From the NCBI GenBank assembly GCA_945903605.1, contig CAMDOH010000023.1:1-34816 (forward strand): 34,816 bases of DNA, in the 5' to 3' direction. Positions 17,764 through 26,586 of the stretch are shown here, piece by piece (position 1 is the stretch's first letter; the number at the start of each line of letters is the position of its first letter). The DNA is from Akkermansia muciniphila (lineage in GTDB: Bacteria > Verrucomicrobiota > Verrucomicrobiia > Limisphaerales > UBA1100). Below the pieces are notes generated by a model. That model ran no database searches and was not told the DNA's origin. It was given only the letters and a program-made list of their open reading frames with translations. The position numbers and the translations under genes are program-made.

Positions 17764-18392
17764 GTGCCGAGTGCTGTTCCAATCACAACTCAGATCATCC
17801 GAAGCCGAAGGCCGGCGCGGCAACGTTTCCAATGGTGCTCGTCATGATCTTGGCGCTTGTGAGCTACTACGGCTGCACGAAGGTGGATCAGTTGAATGGC
17901 GGTTTTTCTGCGAAAGTATTTGGCCCGTATCTCGGCGAGGACGAACTCATGGCCATGTCGCCGTCGGCCATGGATCTTCTGAAGGAAAAAGGAAAATCGG
18001 CCTACGCAAAAGCCGGCTGCGTCGCTTGCCACCAAGCCAACGGACTCGGATCAGACGCACAAAACGCACCCCCGCTGGCTGCCTCAGATTGGGTCATGGC
18101 ATCTGAATCAGATCGCCTGATCCGGATTGTGTTGCATGGAATTTCAGGACCGATCCAAGTGTCCGGCAAAGAATATGGCAAAGGGGTGATGCCGCCGTTG
18201 GGCGCAGTCTTGAATGATGAGGAAGTGGCCGCCGTGCTGACTTACATCCGCAATGAGTGGGGCAATGCTGCTTCTGAAGTGAAGACCGAAAAAGCTGCTG
18301 CCATTCGCGCAGCAACGGCCACTCGCGGCGGCGCACCGTGGTCCGCCTCGGAATTGCTGGCTATCCCGTTGAGCAAGCCCGGCGACAAGTAG
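17760..18392 (+). CDS. CcoP-like membrane-anchored monoheme cytochrome c
   Basis: 210 residues. N-terminal membrane span (about 22-38) preceded by a short cytoplasmic Cys/His-containing segment (SAECCSNHNSDH). The class I cytochrome domain has GCVACHQANG (C87, C90, H91) and a distal methionine in GVMPPLG (M144), which is the CcoP/cytochrome c6-like arrangement. Ordinary CcoP has two hemes; only one is present. Its ATG overlaps the CcoO-like stop. It ends the act/oxidase-like operon and its last codons form one arm of a hairpin. It could be the exit cytochrome that carries electrons from alternative complex III to a separate oxidase. Confidence 0.85.
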   Translation: MSAECCSNHNSDHPKPKAGAATFPMVLVMILALVSYYGCTKVDQLNGGFSAKVFGPYLGEDELMAMSPSAMDLLKEKGKSAYAKAGCVACHQANGLGSDAQNAPPLAASDWVMASESDRLIRIVLHGISGPIQVSGKEYGKGVMPPLGAVLNDEEVAAVLTYIRNEWGNAASEVKTEKAAAIRAATATRGGAPWSASELLAIPLSKPGDK

Positions 18393-18411
18393 CCTTCGCA
18401 ACGGGCTTGCT
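18372..18411 (+). terminator. 10-bp perfect hairpin at the end of the act/oxidase-like operon
   Basis: AGCAAGCCCG (18372-18381) and CGGGCTTGCT (18402-18411) are exact inverted repeats around a 20-base loop that contains the TAG of the last cytochrome gene. There is no real T-run after it, so it may act as an RNA-stabilising or attenuating structure rather than a classic intrinsic terminator. The next gene starts 30 bases further on. Confidence 0.45.
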
Positions 18412-18441
18412 TCCTGACCTTGCACGGGTACCAATGAGTGC

Positions 18442-19791
18442 GTGACCCGCTCGTTCTGCATCCTTTTCTGCTCACTCATTTTTACAGTTCGCGCCGCCGA
18501 ATTTTCGATCGCCACCTTTGAGGCCGATGTCACCGTGCCCATCGGACATGGGATGATGGGTGGCGCGTGGCAGTCCAAATCAGTCGCCGATCCATTGCAG
18601 GCGAGGGGGATTGTCCTGTTCGGTTCAGGCAAACCCATTGTCTTTGTTTCTGTGGATTGGTGCGAAATCCGCAACGATGCATTTGATCGCTGGCGTACGG
18701 TGATCGCCGAAGCCGCCAAGACAGATTCCGTGCGCGTGCTGCTCACGACCATTCATCAGCACGATGCGCCCGTGGCCGATCTTGAAGCCGAACGAATCCT
18801 TCGCGCCCGCAAATTGGAAGGCAGCATTTGCGACATCGAATTTCATGAGAAGGCTGTGCAACGTGTCGCGGATGCCGTGCGAAAGGCGCTGCCCAATGCG
18901 CGTCGGTTCACGCATCTGGGAACGGGTCGCGCGAAGGTGGAGAAAATCGCGAGCAATCGCCGATATCTTTTGCCCGATGGCAAACCCAGTTTCGATCGCG
19001 GCAGCGCGACGCGCAACATTCTCGCCATCGATGCGCCCGAAGGGATTATCGATCCGTGGCTCAAGTCGCTGAGTTTTTGGGACGGTGATCAACCTCTGGC
19101 CGTGCTCAGTGGGTATGCGACGCATCCGATGAGTTATTATCGCACCGGCGCGGTGTCAGCCGATTTCCCCGGCATGGCACGCGCGCAACGTCAGCGGGAG
19201 ATGCCCGGCGTGTTCCAAGTTTATTTCTCCGGATGCAGCGGCAATGTCACCGCTGGAAAATACAATGACGGCGCGACAACGAACCGAACGGTGCTCGCCA
19301 ATCGCTTGCACGCGGCCATGTCGGCGGCATGGAAAGAAACCCGTCGCGAACCCGTCGGCCCAATCACGTTCCGATCGGTTGCGATGACATTGCCCGTGCG
19401 TGACAACGGGAACTTCACGCAAGCGGAGCTGGAGAAAAAACTGGTGCCGGGCACTCCGCCTTTTCAGCAATGTCTTGCCGCGATGGGAATGAGCTGGCGC
19501 AAACGCAGCGCAGAGAAACGGCCGATTGATGTTCCTTTGATCGACTTCGGCAAAGCACAACTTCTTCTGCTTCCCGGTGAATCCTACGTGGAATACCAAC
19601 TCGCAGCGCAACAGTTGCGGCCAGATTCGTTCGTGCTTGTCGCCGGATATGGTGAAGGCGCCACCGGCTATATTCCCACGGAACAACACTGGGCCGAACG
19701 TGATTCCAATCTCGGTGATTGGTGTTGGGTCGCGCCTGGAGCGGAGAAGTTGATGCTGGATGCAATCCAACGACTGTTGAAAGGCAAGTGA
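18442..19791 (+). CDS. Exported neutral/alkaline ceramidase-family protein
   Basis: 449 residues starting at a GTG (18442) that gives a signal peptide (MTRSFCILFCSLIFTVRA). Family marks of the neutral ceramidase N-terminal domain (PF04734 type) are the TTIHQHDAP zinc-site block (H105, H107), 'ATHPMSYY' (H228), 'SADFPGMARA' (239-248), the small 'FSGCSGNVTAGKYND' loop (262-276) and the C-terminal 'LLLPGESYVEY'. The true ceramidase C-terminal Ig-like domain is absent. Such shortened relatives are common in Verrucomicrobia and Planctomycetes and their real substrates are mostly unknown, so hydrolysis of an amide or lipid outside the cytoplasm is only a general expectation. It follows the act operon by 49 bases but has no evident link to respiration. 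Confidence 0.8.
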   Translation: MTRSFCILFCSLIFTVRAAEFSIATFEADVTVPIGHGMMGGAWQSKSVADPLQARGIVLFGSGKPIVFVSVDWCEIRNDAFDRWRTVIAEAAKTDSVRVLLTTIHQHDAPVADLEAERILRARKLEGSICDIEFHEKAVQRVADAVRKALPNARRFTHLGTGRAKVEKIASNRRYLLPDGKPSFDRGSATRNILAIDAPEGIIDPWLKSLSFWDGDQPLAVLSGYATHPMSYYRTGAVSADFPGMARAQRQREMPGVFQVYFSGCSGNVTAGKYNDGATTNRTVLANRLHAAMSAAWKETRREPVGPITFRSVAMTLPVRDNGNFTQAELEKKLVPGTPPFQQCLAAMGMSWRKRSAEKRPIDVPLIDFGKAQLLLLPGESYVEYQLAAQQLRPDSFVLVAGYGEGATGYIPTEQHWAERDSNLGDWCWVAPGAEKLMLDAIQRLLKGK

Positions 19792-19827
19792 CTTGCGCGC
19801 CGACGCGCAGCAGTTAAGCTGTCGATT

Positions 19828-20928
19828 GTGGATTCCCGCGAAGCATTGATCGCTCTGAATCTTGTCGAGGGCGTTGGTCCGATTCGCATTCGTGAGCTGA
19901 TGAATTATTTCGGTGATGCGCCGGCAGTGTTATCCGCGAGCGAGAGTCAACTGCGACAAGTCCCAAGAATAGGGGAGGAGACCGCTTCTGCGATTGTTCA
20001 CTGGCATCAGACCGTGGACCTCGCCGGGGAGTTGCGGCACGTGGCTGAGTTCGGTTGCCGAATCGTGACTCAACTGGACGATGAGTATCCAGAATTGTTG
20101 CGACAGATTTATGATCCGCCCGTGGTGTTGTATGTGAAGGGGAGAATCGAGCCGCGCGACAATCGATCCATCGCCATGGTGGGTTCGCGGTTGACGACGC
20201 ATTACGGAACCGACACCGCGCGAAAACTGGCCTGTCAACTGGCGCAGGCGGGAATGACAATCGTGAGCGGCGGCGCACGGGGCATCGATACAGCGGCGCA
20301 TCAGGGCGCTTTGGCTGGCGGAGGGCGCACCATCGTCGTACTCGGCACGGGCATCAATTTGGTTTTTCCGCCAGACAACGCTGAGCTGTTTGAGCGCGCA
20401 GCGTCGAACGGAGCTGTCATCACACAATTCCCGTTCAATCGTTCGGCCGATAAGCAGACGTTTCCCATCCGCAATCGAATCGTGGCAGGGATGACGCTTG
20501 GCACCATTGTCGTCGAATGCGCCATGAAGAGCGGTGCGTTGATCACAGCCGGTCTGGCAGTGGATAATGGCCGGCAGGTGTTCGCAGTTCCCGGCCGTGT
20601 GGATTCGCCGCGCAGCAAGGGCTGCCACGATCTGATCAAGAACGGAGCGAAACTGTGCGAGGATGCCGAGGATGTGTTGAGCGAGTTCGACAGTCTTTTC
20701 CCAACCACTCGCCCCGCGGCATCAGAGACCATTTCGCCACCAGCGGCAACGCTCTCAGAAAACGAAGGGAAAGTATTTGCCGTGCTCGATCATGAGGAAC
20801 GCAGCATGGATGAAGTCATCCGTATGGCTGGGTTGCCAGCCGCTTCTGTCTCCGTCGCGCTTTTCGGTTTGGAGATGAAACGACTCGCTCGACAATTGCC
20901 GGGAAAACTTTTCAAGAAAACTGGCTGA
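19828..20928 (+). CDS. dprA: DNA processing protein DprA
   Basis: 366 residues from a GTG start. N-terminal helix-hairpin-helix-like region (about 8-60), the Rossmann-like DNA-binding domain with 'VGSR' (118-121), SGGARGID (147-154), 'GTGIN' and 'FPIRNRI' (212-218), then 'ECAMKSGALITAGLA' and 'VFAVPGRVDS', and a C-terminal winged-helix domain from about 305. DprA loads RecA on incoming single-stranded DNA during transformation and binds it in the cytoplasm. It converges with the SRAP gene with only 21 bases between stops. Complete and normal in length. Confidence 0.95.
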   Translation: MDSREALIALNLVEGVGPIRIRELMNYFGDAPAVLSASESQLRQVPRIGEETASAIVHWHQTVDLAGELRHVAEFGCRIVTQLDDEYPELLRQIYDPPVVLYVKGRIEPRDNRSIAMVGSRLTTHYGTDTARKLACQLAQAGMTIVSGGARGIDTAAHQGALAGGGRTIVVLGTGINLVFPPDNAELFERAASNGAVITQFPFNRSADKQTFPIRNRIVAGMTLGTIVVECAMKSGALITAGLAVDNGRQVFAVPGRVDSPRSKGCHDLIKNGAKLCEDAEDVLSEFDSLFPTTRPAASETISPPAATLSENEGKVFAVLDHEERSMDEVIRMAGLPAASVSVALFGLEMKRLARQLPGKLFKKTG

Positions 20929-20949
20929 TCATCTGGCAATTCAGTCCGC

Positions 20950-21663
20950 TCAATTCACAGGCGCGATACATTCTGGCCCGTCAAAACGTGCGTTGTTCAC
21001 GCGGCTGCTCACGGGGCAAAACTGCATCGTGCTCATCGGACAAGGCACGAGCAACCGTTGAAGTGCTTCTCGGTCGCTGTGAGGTTCCAGCCATGTTTGG
21101 AAATGATCGGGATGCAAAATCACCGGCATCCGATGATGCACTTGTGCCACCAATTCATTCGCCGTGGTGGTCAACAACGTGAACGTGTCCAACACATCGG
21201 GCTCAATTGGCGCGTCCGATAATCCATCGAAGAGAGTCGGCGAATCAGAAGGTGGCCGTTGCCAGCGCTCCCAAAGCCCCGCCATGCAGAAAAAATCCTT
21301 TCCGATGGGTTGGAAGTAATGCGGCATTTTGCCAGCGGGAGTGGTTTGCCATTCGTAGTAGCCATCCGCCGGAACCAGACATCGTTGCGACTTGAATGCC
21401 CGACGAAATGCGGGCTTCAACGTCACAGTCTCAGCCCGTGCATTAGCGCATTGATCACCCAACTTCTCGTCCTTGGCCCAGGAAGGAATCAGTCCCCAAC
21501 GGAAAAGACGCACAACCGATCGACCCGATTCCAACCGCACAATGGGCACCGATTGGCGTGGGGTCAGATTGTAACGCGGCGCGACAAACCCCGATTGTTC
21601 CAGCCAATCATGCTCAAGTGCCAAATCCGAGATGGGCTTCGCAACTGTAAAACGCCCACACAT
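20950..21663 (-). CDS. SRAP-domain protein (YedK/HMCES family), abasic-site DNA crosslinker
   Basis: 237 residues beginning MCGRF; Cys2 becomes the N-terminal nucleophile after methionine removal and forms a thiazolidine bond with abasic sites in single-stranded DNA. Other active-site blocks are visible: NARAET (the conserved Asn and Glu), 'QRCLVPADGYYEW' and HHRMPVIL (the His). Length matches the family. It lies 68 bases downstream of icd on the same strand and may be read from its transcript. The intergenic sequence 21664-21731 shows no clear promoter. Confidence 0.93.
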   Translation of the reverse strand: MCGRFTVAKPISDLALEHDWLEQSGFVAPRYNLTPRQSVPIVRLESGRSVVRLFRWGLIPSWAKDEKLGDQCANARAETVTLKPAFRRAFKSQRCLVPADGYYEWQTTPAGKMPHYFQPIGKDFFCMAGLWERWQRPPSDSPTLFDGLSDAPIEPDVLDTFTLLTTTANELVAQVHHRMPVILHPDHFQTWLEPHSDREALQRLLVPCPMSTMQFCPVSSRVNNARFDGPECIAPVN

Positions 21664-21731
21664 CGATGAATCCCATCAAAGCACTTCAGCAAAACCCAAA
21701 CAAGATTTCTGCTGAGGTTGCAAATGCGAAC

Positions 21732-23093
21732 TCACATGTGCGCGATCAAGTTGTCTCCGAATGCGGAGCACTTGATCTCGGTCGCGCCATCCATCTGGCG
21801 GGCGAAGTCGTAGGTGACGCGCTTGCTGGCAATCGCGCCATTGAGTCCTTTCAAAATGAGGTCGGCGGCTTCAATCCAGCCGAGGTGTCGCAGCATCATC
21901 TCGCCGGAGAGAACGACGGAGCCGGGGTTGACTTGATCTTTGCCAGCATACTTGGGCGCGGTGCCGTGCGTGGCCTCGAAGATGGCGTGGCCGGTGACGT
22001 AATTAATATTGCCGCCGGGCGCGATGCCGATGCCGCCGACTTGCGCAGCCAGCGCGTCACTCAAATAATCGCCATTGAGATTGAGCGTGGCGATGACATC
22101 AAAATCCGTCGGACGCGTGAGCACCTGCTGGAGGGCGATGTCGGCGATGGCGTCCTTGATGAGGAGCGCGCCGGCCTTGAGTGCAGCGGCTTGCTCGTCA
22201 TTCGCAGCGGCTTCGCCATTTTCCTTCTTGGTCTTCTCCCACTTGGCCCAAGTATAGACCTTGTCACCGAAGATGCGTTCGGCCGCGCTATAACCCCAGT
22301 CGCGAAAAGCGCCCTCGGTATATTTCATGATGTTGCCCTTGTGGACAATCGTCACGTTGCGGCGTTTGTTGGCCAGCGCATATTCCACGGCGGCCTTCAT
22401 GAGGCGGATGGTGCCGACGTTGGAGACAGCCTTGATGCCGAGGCCGACCTGCACGGGGATGTGCGAGCAGTCGTGGTCGGGCGCGGCGAGCTTCATGTAG
22501 CCGGCGATGGCGTCCTTGGTGCCGAAACGGATTTTGGCAAAGTCCTTCGGGAATTCCTTCGCGAGGAAATCCAAAACCTTTTGCGCCTCGGGCGAGCCGC
22601 CGACAAATTCGATGCCGGCATAAATATCCTCCGTGTTCTCGCGGAAGATGACCATGTCCACCTTCTCCGGATGTTTCACGGGGCTGGGTACGCCCGTGAA
22701 CCATTGCACCGGGCGCAGGCAGACGTACAGATCGAGCATCTGGCGCAGCGCGACATTGAGCGAGCGCATCCCGCCGCCGATGGGCGTGGTGAGCGGGCCT
22801 TTGATGCCGACAAGAAATTCGCGGAACGCCTCGACGGTGTCATCCGGCAGCCAGTTGTTGAATTGCTTGAAGGCCGTTTCGCCCGCGAAGACCTCCATCC
22901 ACGCGATCTTGCGTTGCCCGCCATAAGCCTTCTCGACCGCCGCATCCATCACGCGCACGGAAGCCGCCCAGATGTCGGGGCCTGTGCCATCACCACGGAT
23001 GAATGGGATGATGGGAATGTTCGGGACCGAGAGTTTGCCGCCCGCGATGGTGATTTTTCCGCCAGCGGGAACGGTGCAAGTAGTGTACGACAT
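21732..23093 (-). CDS. icd: NADP-dependent isocitrate dehydrogenase
   Basis: 453 residues. Visible are the isocitrate-binding block RSLNVALRQ (R110-Q118; S111 is the residue phosphorylated by IDH kinase in enterobacteria), [10 protein letters not shown] (151-160), '[10 protein letters not shown]' and the NADP-specific block '[19 protein letters not shown]', whose Lys-Tyr pair favours NADP over NAD. The enzyme oxidises isocitrate to 2-oxoglutarate in the cytoplasm. Compared with Escherichia coli Icd (about 416 residues) it carries a lysine/alanine-rich insertion around '[18 protein letters not shown]'. The third codon positions look GC-rich, producing a long antisense open frame over the whole gene. 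ATG at 23093 follows an AT-rich leader. Confidence 0.95.
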   Translation of the reverse strand: MSYTTCTVPAGGKITIAGGKLSVPNIPIIPFIRGDGTGPDIWAASVRVMDAAVEKAYGGQRKIAWMEVFAGETAFKQFNNWLPDDTVEAFREFLVGIKGPLTTPIGGGMRSLNVALRQMLDLYVCLRPVQWFTGVPSPVKHPEKVDMVIFRENTEDIYAGIEFVGGSPEAQKVLDFLAKEFPKDFAKIRFGTKDAIAGYMKLAAPDHDCSHIPVQVGLGIKAVSNVGTIRLMKAAVEYALANKRRNVTIVHKGNIMKYTEGAFRDWGYSAAERIFGDKVYTWAKWEKTKKENGEAAANDEQAAALKAGALLIKDAIADIALQQVLTRPTDFDVIATLNLNGDYLSDALAAQVGGIGIAPGGNINYVTGHAIFEATHGTAPKYAGKDQVNPGSVVLSGEMMLRHLGWIEAADLILKGLNGAIASKRVTYDFARQMDGATEIKCSAFGDNLIAHM

Positions 23094-23165
23094 GATAAAA
23101 ATTATTTCCGATTACAGGACGGGCAGAATTAGCATCCGAGCGTTCAGATTCCCAGTTGAAAGTGG

Positions 23166-23894
23166 CTACGAAACTTTCACCGATGGTGTGTTGCGACACT
23201 TTTCTTCAACCCAACCACGATTGAGGAACCATCGCCAAACACACCAGGCGAGGACAGCGCCGAACGCCATCCCTACGGCTACATCCGAAAAGTGGTGTGC
23301 TGAAACCCAAATGCGCGCCCATCCCACCCAGGCCGCTCCGGGAATCGCCAGCCAGCCAAAACGTCGAAAGCAGAAGAAAGTTGCAAAGGCAAATCCTGCT
23401 GCAGTGGTTGTGTGTCCCGATGGAAATGAGTTGTACGAATTGCGTCCAATAAGCCACTGGTCATTGTGCTTCGGGCCAAACCAGCCTTGCTCGATCTTGT
23501 TGCTTGGTCGCGCCCTGCCTGTGATTGAGCGGGGGATGTTCACCGCGATTCCAGCAATCGCCGTTGCGGCCAGAATAATCAGCCAGCGCCGTTGCCAATC
23601 TGGCTTCTGCAAGAATCGGCTAATCAGCCAGCCCATTGCACCGATGCAAAACAACCATTGTGGCTCACTATATTTGCTGACGAATTCTCCGAGATTAATT
23701 TGTCCGGTTGTTCCCTCGCGTTTGACGAATTCACGGACAGGTGCGTCCGCAGCGAATGCCAAGCCGAGTAATAAAATCCCCAGAGTCATCAAGGTCGCGA
23801 CGCGAATCGGATGCAATCGCGGAGTGGTGGGGCTATCTGGAAGTGTAGGGTCGCTACTGGATTGGTCGGTCGACACAGCCAGCCAATAGCGCAT
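23166..23894 (-). CDS. PAP2-family membrane phosphatase
   Basis: 242 residues, about six membrane spans. The three PAP2 motifs are present: 'RSITGRARP' (motif 1, with Arg in place of the first Lys), SFPSGHT (motif 2) and the motif 3 block 'ARIWVSAHHFSDV' with the catalytic His and Asp. Such enzymes remove phosphate from lipid phosphates, for example undecaprenyl-diphosphate or lipid A (LpxE, BacA-alternative PgpB). The substrate cannot be settled from sequence. The gene is divergent from the glycosyltransferase set, with about 30-95 bases between starts, so it may share their control region and work on the same envelope lipids. Confidence 0.88.
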   Translation of the reverse strand: MRYWLAVSTDQSSSDPTLPDSPTTPRLHPIRVATLMTLGILLLGLAFAADAPVREFVKREGTTGQINLGEFVSKYSEPQWLFCIGAMGWLISRFLQKPDWQRRWLIILAATAIAGIAVNIPRSITGRARPSNKIEQGWFGPKHNDQWLIGRNSYNSFPSGHTTTAAGFAFATFFCFRRFGWLAIPGAAWVGWARIWVSAHHFSDVAVGMAFGAVLAWCVWRWFLNRGWVEEKCRNTPSVKVS

Positions 23895-23988
23895 TCACGG
23901 GATTGTCGTCAATCGTGATATCCTGATGCCGACCGGCTTTTTGTATCGCCCGCTGCTGTCAATCTCGGCATGCTCGACCGCGTTCGAG

Positions 23989-24717
23989 ATGACTGCAAAC
24001 CCCAAGGCCAACGCAATCACTGGTGCCGGCTTTTCTGTGGTCGTTCCGTTTTTTAACGAATCGGAAAACGTGACGGTGGTGTTGCGCGAGTTGCGCACGA
24101 CGCTTCCCGAGGCTGAGATCATCGCGGTCGACGACGGCAGCAGCGACGACACGTGGTCGCAAATCCAGAAGTTTGGCGGGATTCACGGCCTGCGCTTCGT
24201 GAAAAATCAGGGTCAGAGCGCGGCCATTTTTCATGGCTTGCGCGCATCCACTCAAAAGTGGGTTGGCATGATGGACGGCGATGGTCAAAACGATCCGGCC
24301 AACTTCATTCTCTTGCTTGCTGAATTTGAAAAGGGACAGGCAGATGTCGTGTGTGGCTATCGCGCGAACCGAAGAGACACCTGGAATCGCCGCGCTGCAT
24401 CGAGGATTGCCAATTCCGTTCGGCGCGCCTTTTTGGACGACGGCGTGCGTGACACCGGCTGTTCACAAAAGATATTTCGCCGTGAGGGGATTGAATTGCT
24501 CGTGCCGTTTCGCGGATTGCACCGTTATCTTCCTGCAATCTTCAAACAGGCGGGATTGCGGATCGCGGAAATCCCGGTCAATCACCGGCCACGCCATGCG
24601 GGCATTTCCAAGTACGGCAATTGGACACGCGCCCTGCACGGCATTTACGATTTGATCGGCGTTGGCTGGCTGCTCAACCGCAAGATTGTTCCACCTCAAA
24701 TTGAATCCTCGCCATGA
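23989..24717 (+). CDS. GT2 family glycosyltransferase, DPM1/ArnC-like
   Basis: 242 residues from ATG 23989; an in-frame ATG at 23926 would add 21 residues that do not look like the family. The GT-A fold starts at 'FSVVVPFFNE'; DDGSSDDT (48-55) and the DGDGQND block (96-102) are the nucleotide-sugar and metal-binding sites. The C-terminal 'RPRHAGISKYG' block matches dolichol/undecaprenyl-phosphate sugar synthases. It lacks the C-terminal membrane spans of ArnC/GtrB. Its stop overlaps the next start (ATGA). Expected role: making a polyprenyl-phosphate sugar donor for the ArnT-like transferase downstream. Confidence 0.88.
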   Translation: MTANPKANAITGAGFSVVVPFFNESENVTVVLRELRTTLPEAEIIAVDDGSSDDTWSQIQKFGGIHGLRFVKNQGQSAAIFHGLRASTQKWVGMMDGDGQNDPANFILLLAEFEKGQADVVCGYRANRRDTWNRRAASRIANSVRRAFLDDGVRDTGCSQKIFRREGIELLVPFRGLHRYLPAIFKQAGLRIAEIPVNHRPRHAGISKYGNWTRALHGIYDLIGVGWLLNRKIVPPQIESSP

Positions 24718-25049
24718 ATGAACTACTGGTGCAGTTCGAGCTGTTCGGAAAGCTCGTCAAAGTCACCCCTTGGAAAATCGTGGGCTATGCAGGCGTGCTC
24801 ATCTTTGCCAGCCGCTGGTTCGTGCAATTGGCTGCGTCACACGCCGCCAAGCGCTCCACTTTTCCGCGCCTCTTCTGGTACATGTCGCTTGCTGGCAGCC
24901 TGCTTTTGCTCAGTTATTTTACATTCGGAAAAAATGATTCGGTGGGAATCCTCTCCAATCTTTTTCCGGCATTCATCGCCACATACAATCTGATTCTCGA
25001 CTTCCGGCACCGCAATGCCACTCCCGCGCCAGAAAACATCGGGTCGTGA
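24714..25049 (+). CDS. Free-standing LAB_N domain membrane protein
   Basis: 111 residues with three hydrophobic spans and the 'RWFVQLAASHAAKRSTFPRLFWYMSLAGSLLLLSYF' region (given here as a pattern: W-x-Q-x-x-x-S-x-x-x-x-x-x-x-P-x-x-FWY-x-S-x-x-G) typical of the lipid-A-disaccharide synthase N-terminal domain (LAB_N). In some LpxB proteins this domain is fused to the enzyme; here it stands alone between two glycosyltransferase genes. Its place suggests a flippase-like or accessory membrane role (compare ArnE/ArnF), which is inference. It overlaps the GT2 gene and ends 16 bases before the GT39 start. Confidence 0.8.
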   Translation: MNELLVQFELFGKLVKVTPWKIVGYAGVLIFASRWFVQLAASHAAKRSTFPRLFWYMSLAGSLLLLSYFTFGKNDSVGILSNLFPAFIATYNLILDFRHRNATPAPENIGS

Positions 25050-25065
25050 ATTGTTCCAGCCTGCG

Positions 25066-26577
25066 ATGACTGATACCCCTTCAATCGTGACCAGTGGATT
25101 GCCGGTCAATTGGGAGAAACAGAGCGCTTTGCGGCACGCTCTGCTCATTTTTATTGGCGCCGTGTTCCTGCACGCTGCCGGAACTTGGATCCTGCCCATC
25201 ACCGATCGCGATGAAGCGCGATTCGCCGAGGCTTCTCGAGAAATGAGGCAAAGCGGAGATTGGGTGGTCCCGACGCTCAACAACAAACCTCGATACGACA
25301 AACCGCCGTTGATTTATTGGACGCAAATCGCCACCTACACGGTTCTCGGCGAAAATGAATTCGCGGCGCGTCTGCCTTCGGTATGGGCTGCAGCACTGGC
25401 GGCCGTGGCGGTTTATGGTTTCGGCAGAAGAATGCGCGATGCGCGAACGGGTTTGTGGGCGGCCATCTTTTTCACCACTTCACTGTGGGTGTTGGTGACT
25501 TCCAAAACATCCGTTGCCGATCCACTGATGATCCTCTTCTTCACGACGAGTGCGTGGAGCGCTTGGGAATTGGGGCGGCCATTGTCGGGCCGTCTCGCCC
25601 CTGATGCGCGCTGGCATTGGATGTTCGCCGGATCGCTTGGGCTGGCCTTTCTCGCTAAAGGCCCGATCGGTTGGTTGCCGTTGCTATTCCCGATTCTTGC
25701 CTCGTTGTGGATGCGTGAATCCATTCCGTGGCGCCGACTTCAATTACATTGGGCGTTGTTGGCTGCGCTCGGGATTGTAGCGCTTTGGGGCGTGTCAGCT
25801 CTCAATCGGACTCATGGTGACTTCTGGTCGGTGGGCATGGGCAAACATGTCTTCCAGCGATCGGTGTCGGCGATGGAAGGGCACGGCGGCAGTAAGTGGA
25901 CCTCTTACTTGGCGACGTTGCCATTTTATTTTCTGGCGGTGTTCGTTACTTTTTTTCCGTGGTCAACTCGGCTGATCTGGCTGGCACGCGATTTGTGGTC
26001 GCGGCGTACAACATTGAGCTACGACGAACGATTTCTTCTCTCGGGCATCGCCGTCGTTTTTGCTGTGTTCACACTCGTCCGCACGAAGCTTCCGCACTAC
26101 ACATTGCCCGCATTCCCGTTGTTGTGTCTGCTGCTGAGTTGCGCATGGAACGGCGCTGGCAAATTCAACATCGGCTCCCGCCGCCTGGCAATCGGGATGG
26201 TGGGATTTGGTTTGTGTGTCAGCCTGATCGGCTTCTCGCTTGCCAAGCCGTCTTTTCCTTCGGCTGAATTATTCAAGGGCTGCAAGCCCTGGCTGAAACC
26301 GGAAATGGAAATGGCCTCGGCAACTTACAATGAACCGAGCCTGTGTTGGAATTTCAGAAGCATACTCAAATCATTCGTCGAGTACGGTGAAGAAAAGTCG
26401 CTGCCGGCATTCATGTCGCGGCCGGGAGCCAGACTCTGCATTCTCCCCACTTCGAAAGTGGACAAAACTTTTGCCGCGATTCCAGATTCATGGCAGCGCG
26501 TGCGCGTGAAAGGCTTCAATCTTGCCAATGGCAAACGCGTGGACCTCACGGCTCTGATTCAAGAGTCCGCGCCGTGA
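25066..26577 (+). CDS. GT39/ArnT-like membrane glycosyltransferase
   Basis: 503 residues; ATG at 25066 is chosen because it falls just after the LAB_N gene stop, while a frame start at 25015 would overlap it. About ten to twelve membrane spans. The GT-C catalytic loop shows DRDEARFAEASREM (D47, D49, E50) and 'YDKPPLIYW', both typical of ArnT and the PMT_2 family. Such enzymes transfer a sugar from a polyprenyl-phosphate carrier to lipid A or proteins on the periplasmic side. The C-terminal soluble part (about 395-503) is less conserved. The gene ends 9 bases from the dxs stop on the opposite strand. Confidence 0.88.
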   Translation: MTDTPSIVTSGLPVNWEKQSALRHALLIFIGAVFLHAAGTWILPITDRDEARFAEASREMRQSGDWVVPTLNNKPRYDKPPLIYWTQIATYTVLGENEFAARLPSVWAAALAAVAVYGFGRRMRDARTGLWAAIFFTTSLWVLVTSKTSVADPLMILFFTTSAWSAWELGRPLSGRLAPDARWHWMFAGSLGLAFLAKGPIGWLPLLFPILASLWMRESIPWRRLQLHWALLAALGIVALWGVSALNRTHGDFWSVGMGKHVFQRSVSAMEGHGGSKWTSYLATLPFYFLAVFVTFFPWSTRLIWLARDLWSRRTTLSYDERFLLSGIAVVFAVFTLVRTKLPHYTLPAFPLLCLLLSCAWNGAGKFNIGSRRLAIGMVGFGLCVSLIGFSLAKPSFPSAELFKGCKPWLKPEMEMASATYNEPSLCWNFRSILKSFVEYGEEKSLPAFMSRPGARLCILPTSKVDKTFAAIPDSWQRVRVKGFNLANGKRVDLTALIQESAP

Positions 26578-26586
26578 ACTGACAGA

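Noticed and set aside
15326-18392. A functional cbb3 cytochrome c oxidase
   Set aside because: Subunit order and cytochromes fit, but the CcoN-like subunit lacks the expected histidine ligands, so naming it an active oxidase is not supported.
21666-23132. A 488-codon open frame on the + strand
   Set aside because: It lies antisense to icd, has no family motifs and is explained by the GC-rich third codon positions of icd.
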